DNA from: Halobaculum litoreum
GTDB taxonomy: Archaea > Halobacteriota > Halobacteria > Halobacteriales > Haloferacaceae
Reading direction: 5' to 3'
Assembly (NCBI RefSeq): GCF_030127125.1
Contig: NZ_CP126156.1
Coordinates: 1,550,001-1,614,000, forward strand
Length of the DNA stretch: 64,000 nucleotides
The notes beneath the pieces are model-generated. The model worked only from the letters and a program-made list of their open reading frames with translations. It ran no database searches and was not told the DNA's origin. This document shows, piece after piece, positions 16,279-26,103 of the stretch (its first letter is position 1; each line of letters opens with the position of its first letter). The position numbers and the translations under genes are program-made.

Positions 16279-18048
16279 ATGCCAGCGGACTTCAATTGGG
16301 CCATCGGCGGGGAGGCCGGCGATGGCATCGACTCCACCGGGAAGATCTTCGCGCAGGCGCTCTCCCGGGCGGGTCGACACGTCTTCACCTCGAAGGACTT
16401 CGCCTCCCGGATCCGCGGCGGGTACACCGCCTACAAGGTCCGGACGTCCACCGAGAAGGTCCGATCCGTCGTCGACCGCCTCGACGTCCTCGTGGCGCTC
16501 ACGCCGCGCACGATCGAGGAGAACATGGACGAACTGCACGAGGGCTCGGTCATCATCTACGACGGCGACCGCACGACCATGGCCGACGTCGAGATCCCCG
16601 ACGGGATGGTCGACCTCGACGTGCCGCTCAAGTCGCTCGCGGAGGACGCCGGCGGCGCCATCATGCGCAACGTCGTCGCGCTGGGCGCGGCGTGTGAGGC
16701 GACGAGCTTCGACATCGAGCACCTCGACTCCTCGCTGAAGAAGCGCTTCGGCGACAAGGGACAAGCGATCGTCGAGAACAACAAGCAGGCCGCCCGCCTC
16801 GGCCAGGAGTACGTTCAGGAGAACTACCCCGACGCCGACCTCGACTACGACCTGGAGACGACCGACAACGACTACGTCCTCCTCAACGGGGACGAGGCGA
16901 TCGGCATGGGCGCCATCGCCGCCGGCTGTAAGTACTACGCCGGCTACCCCATCACGCCCGCGACGGACGTGATGACGTACCTGAAGGGGCGCATCGAGCA
17001 CTTCGGCGGCCACGTCGTCCAGGCGGAGGACGAACTCGCCGCGATCAACCTCGCGCTCGGCGCCGCCCGCGCGGGCGCCCGCTCGATGACCGCCACCTCC
17101 GGCCCGGGCATCGACCTGATGGCCGAGACGTTCGGCCTCGTCGCCACGTCCGAGACCCCGCTGGTCGTCGTCGACGTGATGCGCTCGGGCCCCTCCACCG
17201 GGATGCCGACCAAGCAGGAGCAGGGCGACCTCAACATGATGCTGTACGGCGGCCACGGCGAGATCCCGCGGTTCGTGCTCGCCCCGACCACGGTCAACGA
17301 GTGCTTCTGGAAGACCGTCGAGGCGTTCAACCTCGCCGAGAAGTACCAGACGCCCGTCTACCTCGCGGCCGACCTCGCGATGGCGGTCACCGAACAGACG
17401 TTCGAGCCGGAGGCGTTCGACATGGACGCCGTCGAGATCGACCGCGGCAAGGTCGTCGACGAGGACACGATCGAGGACCACCAGACCGAGTCCGGCGGCT
17501 TCAAGCCCCACGAGATCACCGAGGACGGCGTCTCGCCGCGCGCGTTCCCCGGCACCGCCGGCGGCGCGCACATGTCCACCGGCCTCGAACACGACGAGCA
17601 GGGTCGCCGGACCGAGGACACCGAGATGCGCGTCAAACAGGTCGACAAGCGCGCCCGGAAGGTCGAGACCGCCCGCGAGCGCGAGGACTTCTCGCCGCGG
17701 GAGTTCGGCAACCCCGACGCCGACAACCTGGTCGTGACGTGGGGCTCCAACGAGGGGACGCTCGTGGAGGCGCTGGAGTACCTCGACGACGACGAGGTCG
17801 ACGTGCGCATCCTCTCGTGCCCGTACATCTTCCCGCGCGCCGACCTCACCGAGGAGTTCGAGGCGGCCGACCAGGTCGTCGTCGTCGAGTGTAACGCCAC
17901 GGGGCAGTTCGCCGACGTGGTCGAACACGACACGCTCCGGCGCGTGCAGCGGATCAACAAGTACGACGGCGTGCAGTTCAAGGCGGACGAGCTCGCGAAC
18001 GACATCAAGGAGACCCTCGCCGGCGAGGGGCAGGAGGTGGAAGCATGA
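16279..18048 (+). CDS. korA: 2-oxoglutarate(2-oxoacid):ferredoxin oxidoreductase, alpha subunit
   Basis: A 589-residue fused gamma-alpha subunit. Residues about 1-185 form the gamma domain (IGGEAGDGIDSTGK at 8-21, SRIRGGYTAYK near 43). The pyrimidine-binding alpha domain begins near 205 with the YAGYPITPATDVM motif at about 221. With KorB it oxidatively decarboxylates a 2-oxoacid to acyl-CoA, reducing ferredoxin; in haloarchaea this replaces the NAD-linked dehydrogenase of the citric acid cycle. N-terminal sequence and the short KorB fit the 2-oxoglutarate enzyme better than PorAB, whose alpha subunit is longer. The stop overlaps the korB start by 4 bases, so translation is probably coupled. 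Confidence 0.92.
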   Translation: MPADFNWAIGGEAGDGIDSTGKIFAQALSRAGRHVFTSKDFASRIRGGYTAYKVRTSTEKVRSVVDRLDVLVALTPRTIEENMDELHEGSVIIYDGDRTTMADVEIPDGMVDLDVPLKSLAEDAGGAIMRNVVALGAACEATSFDIEHLDSSLKKRFGDKGQAIVENNKQAARLGQEYVQENYPDADLDYDLETTDNDYVLLNGDEAIGMGAIAAGCKYYAGYPITPATDVMTYLKGRIEHFGGHVVQAEDELAAINLALGAARAGARSMTATSGPGIDLMAETFGLVATSETPLVVVDVMRSGPSTGMPTKQEQGDLNMMLYGGHGEIPRFVLAPTTVNECFWKTVEAFNLAEKYQTPVYLAADLAMAVTEQTFEPEAFDMDAVEIDRGKVVDEDTIEDHQTESGGFKPHEITEDGVSPRAFPGTAGGAHMSTGLEHDEQGRRTEDTEMRVKQVDKRARKVETAREREDFSPREFGNPDADNLVVTWGSNEGTLVEALEYLDDDEVDVRILSCPYIFPRADLTEEFEAADQVVVVECNATGQFADVVEHDTLRRVQRINKYDGVQFKADELANDIKETLAGEGQEVEA

Positions 18049-18911
18049 GTTCACAGGTCAGGTTCACGGACTTCAAATCCGACAAACAGCCCACGTGGTG
18101 TCCCGGCTGCGGCGACTTCGGGACGATGAACGGCATGATGAAGGCGCTCGCGGAGACGGGCAACGACCCCGACAACACGTTCGTGGTCGCCGGCATCGGC
18201 TGTTCGGGCAAGATCGGCACGTACATGCACAGCTACGCCATCCACGGCGTCCACGGCCGCGCGCTCCCGGTCGGCGCGGGCGTGAAGATGGCCAACCCCG
18301 ACCTGGAAGTGATGGTCGCGGGCGGCGACGGCGACGGCTACTCCATCGGCGCGGGCCACTTCGTCCACGCCGTCCGTCGCAACGTCGACATGAGCTACGT
18401 CGTGATGGACAACCGCATCTACGGGCTCACGAAGGGGCAGGCCTCCCCGACCTCGCGCGAGGACTTCGAGACCTCGACGACGCCCGAAGGCCCACAGCAG
18501 CCCCCCGTCAACCCGCTCGCGCTCGCGCTCGCCTCGGGCGCGACGTTCATCGCCCAGTCGTTCTCCAGCGACGCCCTGCGCCACCAGGAGATCGTCCAGC
18601 AGGCGATCGAGCACGACGGCTTCGGCTTCGTCAACGTGTTCTCGCCGTGCGTCACGTTCAACGACGTCGACACGTACGACTACTTCCGCGACTCGCTGGT
18701 CGACCTGGCGGAGACGGACTACGACCCGACCGACCGCGAGGCGGCCAAGGAGAAGGTGCTCGACTCCGGCAAGGAGTACATGGGCGTTCTCTACCGGGAC
18801 GAGGACTCCGTGCCGTACGGCGAGACCCACGGCCTCGACGCCGACATGAGCGACATCGACCACGACGGCGCCCCCGAGGGCGCGATGGATCTGGTCCGCG
18901 AGTTCTACTGA
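18045..18911 (+). CDS. korB: 2-oxoglutarate(2-oxoacid):ferredoxin oxidoreductase, beta subunit
   Basis: A 288-residue TPP-binding subunit. PTWCPGCGDFG near residue 16 gives two of the cysteines expected for the single 4Fe-4S cluster. The TPP motif runs from GGDGDGYSIGAGH (about 88-100) to VVMDNRIYGLTKGQ near 120, which also has the family TKGQ. Length and motifs match haloarchaeal KorB. The ATGA overlap with korA indicates one transcript and equal synthesis. Confidence 0.93.
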   Translation: MSSQVRFTDFKSDKQPTWCPGCGDFGTMNGMMKALAETGNDPDNTFVVAGIGCSGKIGTYMHSYAIHGVHGRALPVGAGVKMANPDLEVMVAGGDGDGYSIGAGHFVHAVRRNVDMSYVVMDNRIYGLTKGQASPTSREDFETSTTPEGPQQPPVNPLALALASGATFIAQSFSSDALRHQEIVQQAIEHDGFGFVNVFSPCVTFNDVDTYDYFRDSLVDLAETDYDPTDREAAKEKVLDSGKEYMGVLYRDEDSVPYGETHGLDADMSDIDHDGAPEGAMDLVREFY

Positions 18912-19077
18912 CGGCCCCCGCGTCGCGGTCCCCCGACCGCTTCGCTCCCGGGTCCGGTCACATTGTCGACAGCGACCCCGGGGAGCCCTGTCACCGCTGC
19001 CGCCGACGTCGTCCGGCCGGCCGTAGTCCGCCGCGCCGGCAGCCGACGGAGACGACGCTGGACGGCGACCGTCCGTG

Positions 19078-19083
19078 AAAAAA
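19078..19083 (-). terminator. Poly-T terminator after the PRC-barrel gene
   Basis: Six T in a row on the minus strand, 24 bases after the stop codon at 19107, in otherwise GC-rich DNA. Archaeal RNA polymerase stops at such T runs without a hairpin. It also separates this gene from the converging korB. Confidence 0.5.
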
Positions 19084-19106
19084 CCGACGCCGCGCAGCGG
19101 CGGCGC

Positions 19107-19352
19107 TCAGAAACTGTCCGTGAGTCGGACTTCGTCGTCGGTGATCGTGTGGATGCGGCTCTCGTCGAGGGGGTAGTCGTCCTCGTCCGCGGCGCCCCAG
19201 CCGAGTTTCGATCGGATCGAGTCGCCGATCCCGGGGTCGGCGTCCACGTACGCGGTTCCGGACTTCACTTCCGTGATCATCCCGATCTTCCGGCCGCCGG
19301 AGTCGACGACCGCTTTGCCTTCGTCCTCTTCGGTGACGTGATTTCGGTCCAT
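19107..19352 (-). CDS. Small PRC-barrel-like haloarchaeal protein
   Basis: An 81-residue protein (MDRNHVTEED start). The pattern VVDSGGRKIGMITEVKSGTA (residues about 16-35) is that of a PRC-barrel: a GxxIG turn then a strand. HTITDDEVRL forms the last strand. The centre (DPGIGDSIRSKLGW) is typical of the small haloarchaeal versions. PRC-barrels often mediate protein contacts, and archaeal CdpB-type ones act in cell division, but this one has no such context and its function is open. The ATG at 19352 fits a TATA-like GGAATAACAA about 33 bases upstream better than the longer frame. Confidence 0.6.
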   Translation of the reverse strand: MDRNHVTEEDEGKAVVDSGGRKIGMITEVKSGTAYVDADPGIGDSIRSKLGWGAADEDDYPLDESRIHTITDDEVRLTDSF

Positions 19353-19550
19353 CGCGCTCGGACGCACACGTCGTGCGGCGATTGTTATTCCCATCGTACA
19401 CGCTCGACACCGCGAACAACGGCGTGCTACGCCGGAGTCGGCCGACCGTACTCGGCCGGTAGTCGACCGGTTCGCTGCCCGGTGGTCCCGGTTGGATCCC
19501 GAGTTCGGACGCGGCCGTCGTACCCGCGACGCCGCCGGGGGCGCGCGGGG

Positions 19551-20303
19551 TCACTCGGGGGCGTCGTCCAAGCCGTCCGCCAGCGGCTCGACGTGGTCGA
19601 TGCCGACGACGGCGACGACGTCGGCTCCGTCCCCGCGGAGGTCCCGGAGCCGTGCGGCCATCGACGCCTCCCGGGCGGCGTCCTCGATCCGGGAGGCCCG
19701 GGACCGGCTCGCGGTCCGGAAGGCGTCCATGAACGAACGGCAGCGGTCCACCTGCTCGCGCTCGTGGCTCGCTTGGTCGGCGGGGGCGTCCGTCCACGAG
19801 ACGTCGTGGGGTGTGGGGGCGTCCACCTCCAGTCGAACCGAGGTGGCGGCGGCGACGCCCGCGGCGGCCAGACAGACGAGCGCGTGCGTCGTCGTCCCGG
19901 CGATCCGAGTGCCGAGCGTTCGAACCGTCTCGAACGGCGGCCGCTCCCGGAGCAGCGTCCGGCCCAACCGCCGGAAGAAGCCGCCCGTCGGTCGGTCGAC
20001 GCCGACGACGGTGGCCGCGTCGGCGGCCTGGATCGCCGCGCTCATCTCGCCGCCGAGGGCGGGCGGCGTCTCCTCGGTCGCCGCGTACTGTGCGAACAGC
20101 GGCAGCGAGATCGGCGGGAGTTCCAGCGCGAGCACCTCCGGGTCGACGGCCGCGAGGACGTGTCGAACCCGGTAGACGCTCGCCGGGTGGTCGTGGACGA
20201 CGCCGACGAGGGTCACCGTCCCGTCGTCGTCCGGGAGCTGTCGGACGAACTCACCGGTCACCCGGGGGTCCGAGTCGACGTCGATCGCCGGCGGGGCAGC
20301 CAT
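19551..20303 (-). CDS. TraB/PrgY-like domain protein
   Basis: A 250-residue protein of the TraB/PrgY/GumN fold type. The start of the domain TVTLVGVVHDHPASVYRV (residues about 29-46) has the expected G-x-x-H histidine. VLALELPP near 58 carries the conserved Glu, and VGIDHVEPL near 237 carries the late His. Full-length TraB proteins have C-terminal membrane helices; this one ends after the domain, with one weak hydrophobic stretch at about 139-150. A protease-like activity has been proposed for the family on fold grounds only. Confidence 0.6.
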   Translation of the reverse strand: MAAPPAIDVDSDPRVTGEFVRQLPDDDGTVTLVGVVHDHPASVYRVRHVLAAVDPEVLALELPPISLPLFAQYAATEETPPALGGEMSAAIQAADAATVVGVDRPTGGFFRRLGRTLLRERPPFETVRTLGTRIAGTTTHALVCLAAAGVAAATSVRLEVDAPTPHDVSWTDAPADQASHEREQVDRCRSFMDAFRTASRSRASRIEDAAREASMAARLRDLRGDGADVVAVVGIDHVEPLADGLDDAPE

Positions 20304-20531
20304 GGTAGGGCGGGGTTGCCGGGACTTAGCGCGGGGTTACTTGAACTCGTCGTTCCCGGACGATCGGGCGGTACAGCGTCGCTCGCGACGTAGTAGCTGC
20401 GTGACACCCCGGCAGCCTGGACGGCGCCGACGGCCCGTGTCGACCGGTCGACCGGCGCCGCTGCCCGCACGCGCCGGCGCCGCGGGGAGGGCTCCCGACG
20501 GCCGCGGGGCGTCCCCGGTCGCGCCGCCCGC

Positions 20532-21374
20532 CTATCGCTCCCGCACGACCACGAACTCCGCCAGGTCCCGGAGGTAGCCGCGCGCGTCCGACTCGCCGAT
20601 GCCCGCGGTCTCCAGCGCCTCCAGCGCCTGCTCCGACTGGTCGCGGGCGCGCCGGTCGGCCTCCTCCGGCGTGAGGTCCGTCACCTGGAGCAGCGAGGGG
20701 CGGTCGACCGCCTCGTCGACGCCCGTGGGCTTGCCGAGGTCGTCGGCGTCGGCGGTCGCGTCGAGCACGTCGTCGCGGATCTGGAAGGCGACGCCGACGC
20801 GCTCGGCGTACTCGCCGAACGACTCGATCGTGAAGCCGTCGGCGCCCGCGGCGACGGCGCCCAGCTCGGCGGCCGCGCGGAACAGCGCGCCCGTCTTCCG
20901 GCGCGCGAGCGTCATGTACTCCTCCTCGTTCGTCGGCTTCGCGACCAGCTCGGTCGCCTCGCCCTCGCCCAACTCGACCATCGCCTCGGCGACGATCTGC
21001 ATCGCCTGCTCGTTCGCGGAGAACAGGTGGAACGCCTCCCCGAGCATCCCGTCGGAGGCGACGATCGCGGGCCCGTAGCCGTACTGCGCCCACGCCGAGG
21101 GGGTGCCGCGGCGGACGTCCGAGCGGTCGATGATGTCGTCGATCACCAGCGAGGCGTTGTGGACGAGCTCGACACCGACCGCGAAGTCGACCGCGTCCTC
21201 GGGGTCGCCGCCGGCGGCCTCGCACGCGAGGAGCGTCACCGTCGGCCGGACGCGCTTGCCGCCCGCGAGCGCGACGTGTTCGATCTCGTCGCCGAGTTCC
21301 GGGGGTTCGACCGCCCCGGTCACCTCGACGAGGCGTTCGTCGGCCATGGCGACCCGACGCTCCAGATACTCCAT
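20532..21374 (-). CDS. Polyprenyl (geranylgeranyl-type) diphosphate synthase
   Basis: A 280-residue all-helical trans-prenyltransferase. The first Asp-rich motif is VIDDIIDRSD (about residue 82), preceded by small residues (NASLVI), and the second is QIRDDVLD (about 204). GGKRVRP near 39 binds diphosphate. Such enzymes extend DMAPP with IPP to C20 or longer. The small residues before the first motif allow a product longer than C15. In haloarchaea several paralogues exist (GGPP for lipids, longer chains for menaquinone), so the exact chain length is not settled by sequence. The ATG at 21374 (MEYLERRV) is the standard start. Confidence 0.85.
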   Translation of the reverse strand: MEYLERRVAMADERLVEVTGAVEPPELGDEIEHVALAGGKRVRPTVTLLACEAAGGDPEDAVDFAVGVELVHNASLVIDDIIDRSDVRRGTPSAWAQYGYGPAIVASDGMLGEAFHLFSANEQAMQIVAEAMVELGEGEATELVAKPTNEEEYMTLARRKTGALFRAAAELGAVAAGADGFTIESFGEYAERVGVAFQIRDDVLDATADADDLGKPTGVDEAVDRPSLLQVTDLTPEEADRRARDQSEQALEALETAGIGESDARGYLRDLAEFVVVRER

Positions 21375-21451
21375 TGACCGATAGACGGGGCCGGGCGGAA
21401 AAGAGGGTACCGGATGCGGGAGCGGGAGCCGCGACCGCAACCGGGGGCCGT

Positions 21452-22404
21452 CTACTCGAACTGCTCGATGAGCGCGGGGACCACGTCGAACAGGTCGCCG
21501 ACGATACCGTAGTCGGCGATGTCGAAGATGGGCGCGTTCGGGTCGGTGTTGATCGCGATGATCGTCTCGGCGCCCTTCATCCCGGCGACGTGCTGGACGG
21601 CGCCGGAGATGCCGATCGCGAGGTACACGTCGGGCGTCACCTGCTTCCCGGACTGGCCGACCTGCCGGTTCTTCGGGAGCCAGCCGTTGTCGACGATGGG
21701 GCGCGAGGAGGACAGCGTCGCGCCGGTCGCCTCGACGAGCCCTCGATCAGTTCGAGGTTCTCCTCCTCCTCGATGCCGCGGCCGACGGAGACGAGGAACT
21801 CCGCGTCGGCGATGTCGACGTCGCCGGCGCCGACCTCCTGGAACCCCTGCACGCGGGCGCCGGAGGTCGCCTCGTCGAACGCGTAGTCGAACGGCTCGAC
21901 CGCGACGTCGGCGGCGTCCTCGGCGGCCGCCCACTCGCCGCCGCGGACCGTGACCGCGAACGGCTCCTCGCTGACCGCGACGGTCGTCGCGACCTTCGAG
22001 CCGTACATCTCGCGGGTCGCCTCGAGGCCGCCGTCGTACGACAGCCCCACGGCGTCGGCGACCAGCGGGAGGTCGAGGCGGTTCGCCACGGCCGGCGCGT
22101 AGTCGAGTCCGTTGACCGAGTTGGGCATGAGCAGCGCGGTCGGCGCCAACTCCTCGAACAGCGCCGCGGTCGCGCCGGCGTACAGGTCGTGGTTGAACTC
22201 CGCGCCCGCGTCGACGGTGTGGATCGTGTCGACGCCCGCCAGCGAGAGTCGGTCCGCGAAGGCGTCGACGTCGCCGGCGATCACCGCGAGGTGGAGGTCG
22301 CCGCCGAGGTCGGCCGCCAGCTCGCGACCGGCGCGGACGATCTCGAAGCTCACGTCGCGCACCTCGCCGCGGCGGTGGTCGGCGACCGCGAGGACGTCGC
22401 TCAT
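21452..22404 (-). pseudogene. etfA: Electron transfer flavoprotein alpha subunit, interrupted by a one-base deletion
   Basis: Two overlapping minus-strand frames together give a complete EtfA of about 317 residues. The first (22404 to about 21740) carries the N-terminal ETF fold, ending ...EENLELIEG. The second continues LVEATGATLSSSRPI. It then carries the FAD-binding signature SSSRPIVDNGWLP, GQSGKQVTPD and AIGISGAVQH, and ends VPALIEQFE. The break lies in a run of G on the minus strand near 21739-21742; adding one G (GGG to GGGG) restores IEGLVEATG. With etfB, which overlaps its start by 4 bases, it would carry electrons from acyl-CoA or other dehydrogenases to the quinone pool. A sequencing error is more likely than true loss. 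Confidence 0.85.
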
Positions 22405-23192
22405 TCCGACACCACCCCCTTGTTCCGGAGCACGTCAGCCAGTTGCGCGGCCTGCTCCTCGGCTGGGCCGTCGAAGTACGTCGCGTCGGACTCCGTCTCC
22501 GGCTCGTACATCGCGGTGCGCTCGATCGGCGAGGCGACCGCGCCGGCGTCGAGCCCCAAGTCGCCCAGTCCGTACTCGGCGATCTCCTTGCTCTGCGCCT
22601 GCCGGATCCCGCGGAGACTCGCGTAGCGGGGCTCGTTGAGGCCCGTCTGGACCGTGAGTACGGCGGGGAAGTCGACGTCGGTCAGCTCCTCGACGCCGCC
22701 TTCGAGTTCGCGGTGGACGTGCGCCATCGAGAGGTCGTCGGCCGTCTCCAGCGTGTTGACGACGGCGGCCCAGTCGAACCCGATCTCGTCGGCCAGCGAC
22801 ACGCCGGTGGCGCCGAACCCGTCGTCGGCCGCCTGCACGCCCGTGAGGACGAGGTCCGGCTCCTCGTCGGCGACAACCGCCGCGAGGAGGCGCGTCTTCG
22901 CGGCCACGTCGAGGTCGGCCGCGGCGACGTCGTCGTCCCACACGCGGATCGCGCGGTCGACGCCCTTCGCGAGCGCCATCCGGATCGTCTCCTCGGAGCG
23001 CTCGGGACCGATGGTGACCGAGACGGTCTCCACGTCGTCGTGCGCCTCCGAGAGCTGGACGGCCGCCTCGACGGCGTAGTCGTCCCACTCGTTGAGGTCG
23101 TACTCGAGGTACTGCTCCCCGATGTCCGTCCCGTCGATCGCGAAGTCGTCGGCCGCCTCCGCGACCTCCTTGACCGTGACGAGGATCTTCAT
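22401..23192 (-). CDS. etfB: Electron transfer flavoprotein beta subunit
   Basis: A 263-residue EtfB starting MKILVTVKEV. It shows the AMP/nucleotide-binding beta-alpha fold: LNEWDDYAVEAAVQL near 34, VSVTIGPERSEE near 58 and VLTGVQAADDG near 118. The signature PRYASLRGIRQAQSKEI sits near 195. It forms the heterodimer with EtfA. Its stop overlaps the etfA start by 4 bases, so the pair is one operon with etfB first. The reading frame of the gene upstream also runs into the etfB start (ATGA), though that frame is probably shifted. Confidence 0.93.
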   Translation of the reverse strand: MKILVTVKEVAEAADDFAIDGTDIGEQYLEYDLNEWDDYAVEAAVQLSEAHDDVETVSVTIGPERSEETIRMALAKGVDRAIRVWDDDVAAADLDVAAKTRLLAAVVADEEPDLVLTGVQAADDGFGATGVSLADEIGFDWAAVVNTLETADDLSMAHVHRELEGGVEELTDVDFPAVLTVQTGLNEPRYASLRGIRQAQSKEIAEYGLGDLGLDAGAVASPIERTAMYEPETESDATYFDGPAEEQAAQLADVLRNKGVVSE

Positions 23193-24557
23193 CGCGCAAA
23201 CCTTGCCGGGGGCGGGGGTAAACGGTTTCGGAACCGCCGGCGGCGACGCCCGCCGGGCGCGCGGGAGCGGCTCAGCGGCCGGGTCCGTCCCGGGGGGTCG
23301 TCGCCGTCGTCGCCGTCCGCCTCGTCGGCCAGCGAGATCAGGTTCTCGCGGCCGAGTCGGAGCTTCTCGATGCGGCCCTCGTCGTCCATCGCCGACAGCA
23401 GCTTGTGAGACCTTCGCGTCCGACCAGCCGGTGCCGCTGACGATGTCCCCCTGGCGCATCCGGCCGCCGTTCCGTTCGAGGAGGCGTTCGACGCGTTCCT
23501 CGTCGGAGAGGAGTTCCAGGTCCTCCTCGCTGGCCCCGTCGGCTGACGCCGCCGTCGATCCGGACTCCGTCGCGGCGGCCGCGCCGCCGGCGTCCGCGCC
23601 GACCGTGGGAGTCGTCGGCCCCGGGTCGTCGGCGCCGTTCGACGGGGCGTCCCCGGCGTCGGCCGTGGCTGGGTCGGCCCCGCCGTCGGGTTCGGACGCC
23701 GGCGTCGGGAGGCCGGGCACCTCCGCCCGGAGGCCGCCGCGGCGGTAGGCGACGACGGCGACGACGACCAGGAGTACCGCGCCGCCGCCCACCACCCACG
23801 CGAGCGGGAACTCCGAACCGCCGACCGGCGAGTACGCGATCCGGACGTCGCCCTGCGAGAACGTCTGGGGGCCCTCGACGACGATCCGGCGGTCGCTGAT
23901 AGACCGCCGGAACCCGTCGGAGACGTCGCTCACCTCGTAGTTTGCCGGCGGAACGACGACCAGTTGCTGTGAGGCCGACAGCGACCCGAGCCACGTCCCG
24001 TTTCCGGGGGTCGCGAACGCGTCGCCGAGGACGAGCGTGCCGTTCTCGCCCGTCGCGAGGAAGCCGGACCAGGTGAACCGGAGCGCGAGCGTCCCGGAGC
24101 CGTTCGCCAGCGTCGCCGTCCGGTTCACCTGGCCGACCGACATCTCCCTGCCGGTGGCTTCGGAGGCCGCCTCGGCGGCGTTTCGGAACAGGACGGCCGA
24201 CGGCCCGCCGTCGGCGGTGCCGTCCTCGTACGCCCGTGCGTACTCGCGGAACGCCGATCTGTCGGTCTCCGTCTCCAGCGGGATCCGCGTCTCGACGGTC
24301 CAGCGGGCGGAGGCGTCCGACCGGAGTTCGACGGTGAAGTTCGTCGTCGGTGCGCCGACCGCGAGCGCGCCGACCTGTTCGACTTCGGGACCGGGGTCGG
24401 CGACCGACGCGGGCCCGGCCTCGGGCGGCGACAGCGCCGCGTCTGGACCGTGGGCCGTCGCCGGAGCCGACTGTGTCGCCGCTACGACAGCCACCGTCGG
24501 CCCCGTGACGGCCGAGAGGAGAACCACGAACGCGGCGAGGAGGGCGACGTGCCGCAT
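23189..24557 (-). pseudogene. Membrane-anchored protein with C-terminal winged-helix domain, frameshifted
   Basis: The intact protein would have a signal peptide (residues 1-27) and an exported beta-rich domain (about 55-290). A membrane helix with EFPLAWVVGGG and a polybasic stop follows (about 295-320). An Ala/Asp/Gly-rich linker leads to a winged-helix domain: ELLSDEERVERLLERNGGRM, then WSDAKVS, LLSAMDDEGRIEKLRLGREN. The frame breaks near 23405: one extra base on the minus strand (TCACAAG for about TCCAAG) shifts it inside the recognition helix. The rest continues in another frame. After the domain, the literal frame runs into an Arg/Pro-rich tail to 23189 that is unlike haloarchaeal protein. 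A second indel in a C run and a natural stop near 23272 are likely. It is probably a surface-sensing transcription regulator. Confidence 0.65.
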
Positions 24558-24684
24558 GCTATGTAATCGAGTCTTGGTGTTCTGGCAAAACCCTTTCCAT
24601 CGGGGGCGCCGGTGCCACGTAATCCGAGGACGCCGGTCCCCTGCTCGCACGTCGACGGAGCCTCGCACTCGACGTGTGGAGCGG

Positions 24685-24693
24685 TTTTTTATC
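24685..24693 (+). promoter_or_regulatory. Promoter of the exported-protein gene at 24717
   Basis: TTTTTTATC is the most T-rich TATA element in the window. Counting about 26 bases gives a transcript start at 24715-24718, exactly at the second ATG (24717). This argues against the ATG at 24696 as the start. Confidence 0.55.
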
Positions 24694-24716
24694 GGATGAG
24701 TCGGTATCACAGGTCG

Positions 24717-26021
24717 ATGCGAGCTATCCCCGTCCTCCTCGCGGCCCTCCTGATGTTCGCCGCAGTAGGCGTCGGAACCCCCGCGACGCACGGTCACGCC
24801 GATCGCGTGTCGGCGACCGGTGACCCCGGGGAGTCCAATGCGGCGACGAGCGAGCACAACGCGACCGGGACCCTCCGCGTGCTCGGGCTCAACGGGAGCG
24901 AGGACGTCACCGCCGAGGTCGACGTCGTCCCGATCGACGCCGGGATGGCGACCGACTTCGGAGCGAACGCCTCGGCGAGACGGATCGAGACGATCGCGCT
25001 TCGTGATCGGATCGAGGGCGCCAACACGAGCGACGAGCGGCAACGCCGGATCCTCGACGGCCTCAACGAGGTGGAGAAGGACGTGATCACGCTCCACAGC
25101 GAGCGCCGGACCGCGATCGCCGCGTACTCCGCGGGCGAAACCACTGCGCGCCAGCTGCTCGTTACTCTCGCCGAGCTCCGGGCCGAAGCGGTCGTTCTCG
25201 ACGACCGAGCCCAGCTCTTGGGCCGACTCGCCGAGGAGACACCGGACTTCACCCTCGGAGACGACCGGGTCACGCAGTTGGAGTTCGACCTCCGGACGTT
25301 CGACGGGCCGGTACGATCGCGAACGGCCGCCGCCCTCGCGGGCGAGCGGGGCGCCTCTACCCGAGTGTACGTGGCAGCCACGGAGAGCGGCGTCACGTTG
25401 GCGACGGTAACCGACGGGGAGTACGTACGCGAGACGTTCCGCGAAGACCTCCGGAATCGGGATCAGGGGGGTGTGGACGAACTGGCCGCGCAGAACGTAA
25501 CCGTCCGTAGCTATCCGGAGATCTCGGCGGCAGCCGAGGGAGGGGTCGCGACGATCGGCTCCGGCGGGACCTACATCTCGTCCCTCCAGTACGGAAACGG
25601 GAGTCTGACCGCGTTCGTCGACGGCGGAAGCGAACGCGTCTTCATGGAACACCAGCGCGTCCGGTTGGCGGGCATCGAGACCGGGCCCTCGGTGACGCGG
25701 ACGCTCGACCTCACGCTCCGCGTGAACAGGACCTTCCCCGGCGGCCCGCTCCGCGTCGAGGTCGTCGACCCGCGGACCGGGGAGCCGGTCGACGCGGTCG
25801 TGAAGATCCAACCGGACGACGGGGCGAGCACGGAGGTCGGTTCCACCGGCGCCGACGGCGTCCTCTGGACCGTCTCGCCGCAGACGGGGTTCGTCGTCAC
25901 CGTCGTCGAAGTCGGGTCGACGGACGTCTCCTTCCGCGGCGTCGACCCGGTCGAGCCCACGACCGTCGCCGACACGTTCGGGGGCGGAAACGCGTCGGCG
26001 TCGATCGCGACGGACGACTGA
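24717..26021 (+). CDS. Exported haloarchaeal protein of unknown function
   Basis: A 434-residue protein with a cleavable-looking signal peptide (MRAIPVLLAALLMFAAVGVG). A helical, coiled-coil-prone region lies at about residues 80-175 (many Glu/Arg, RDRIEGANTSDERQRRILDG). A beta-rich C-terminal half ends in an immunoglobulin- or carboxypeptidase-regulatory-like strand set (TFPGGPLRVEVVDPRTGEPV, about 338-358). N-glycosylation sequons (NAT, NGS, NVT, NAS) are numerous, as expected outside the cell. There is no C-terminal anchor. It is divergent from the membrane-anchored winged-helix gene, and the two share a region of 159 bases. They may form a surface ligand/sensor pair, but this is only an inference. 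Confidence 0.6.
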   Translation: MRAIPVLLAALLMFAAVGVGTPATHGHADRVSATGDPGESNAATSEHNATGTLRVLGLNGSEDVTAEVDVVPIDAGMATDFGANASARRIETIALRDRIEGANTSDERQRRILDGLNEVEKDVITLHSERRTAIAAYSAGETTARQLLVTLAELRAEAVVLDDRAQLLGRLAEETPDFTLGDDRVTQLEFDLRTFDGPVRSRTAAALAGERGASTRVYVAATESGVTLATVTDGEYVRETFREDLRNRDQGGVDELAAQNVTVRSYPEISAAAEGGVATIGSGGTYISSLQYGNGSLTAFVDGGSERVFMEHQRVRLAGIETGPSVTRTLDLTLRVNRTFPGGPLRVEVVDPRTGEPVDAVVKIQPDDGASTEVGSTGADGVLWTVSPQTGFVVTVVEVGSTDVSFRGVDPVEPTTVADTFGGGNASASIATDD

Positions 26022-26103
26022 CTCGGCGGGGCTCCGATAGCCTCCCCGCATCGGTGTCGGCACGAGCCTTTATCACCGGAACCGCGGCCACCGTCGGTAG
26101 CCG

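Noticed and set aside
16174-18054. A 626-codon antisense frame opposite korA
   Set aside because: Same reason: codon composition mirrors korA and no motif is present.
16279-18911. Possibility that the oxidoreductase pair is pyruvate:ferredoxin oxidoreductase (porAB)
   Set aside because: The N-terminus and shorter alpha subunit fit KorA better; in haloarchaea PorA has a different start and is longer. A 2-oxoglutarate assignment was kept, with the general 2-oxoacid name in the call.
22401-26063. A very long minus-strand open frame of over 1200 codons spanning several genes
   Set aside because: It joins etfB, the intergenic region and the winged-helix gene, plus antisense of the exported protein. 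High GC content removes stop codons, so such frames arise by chance; the real genes have their own starts, promoters and conserved domains.
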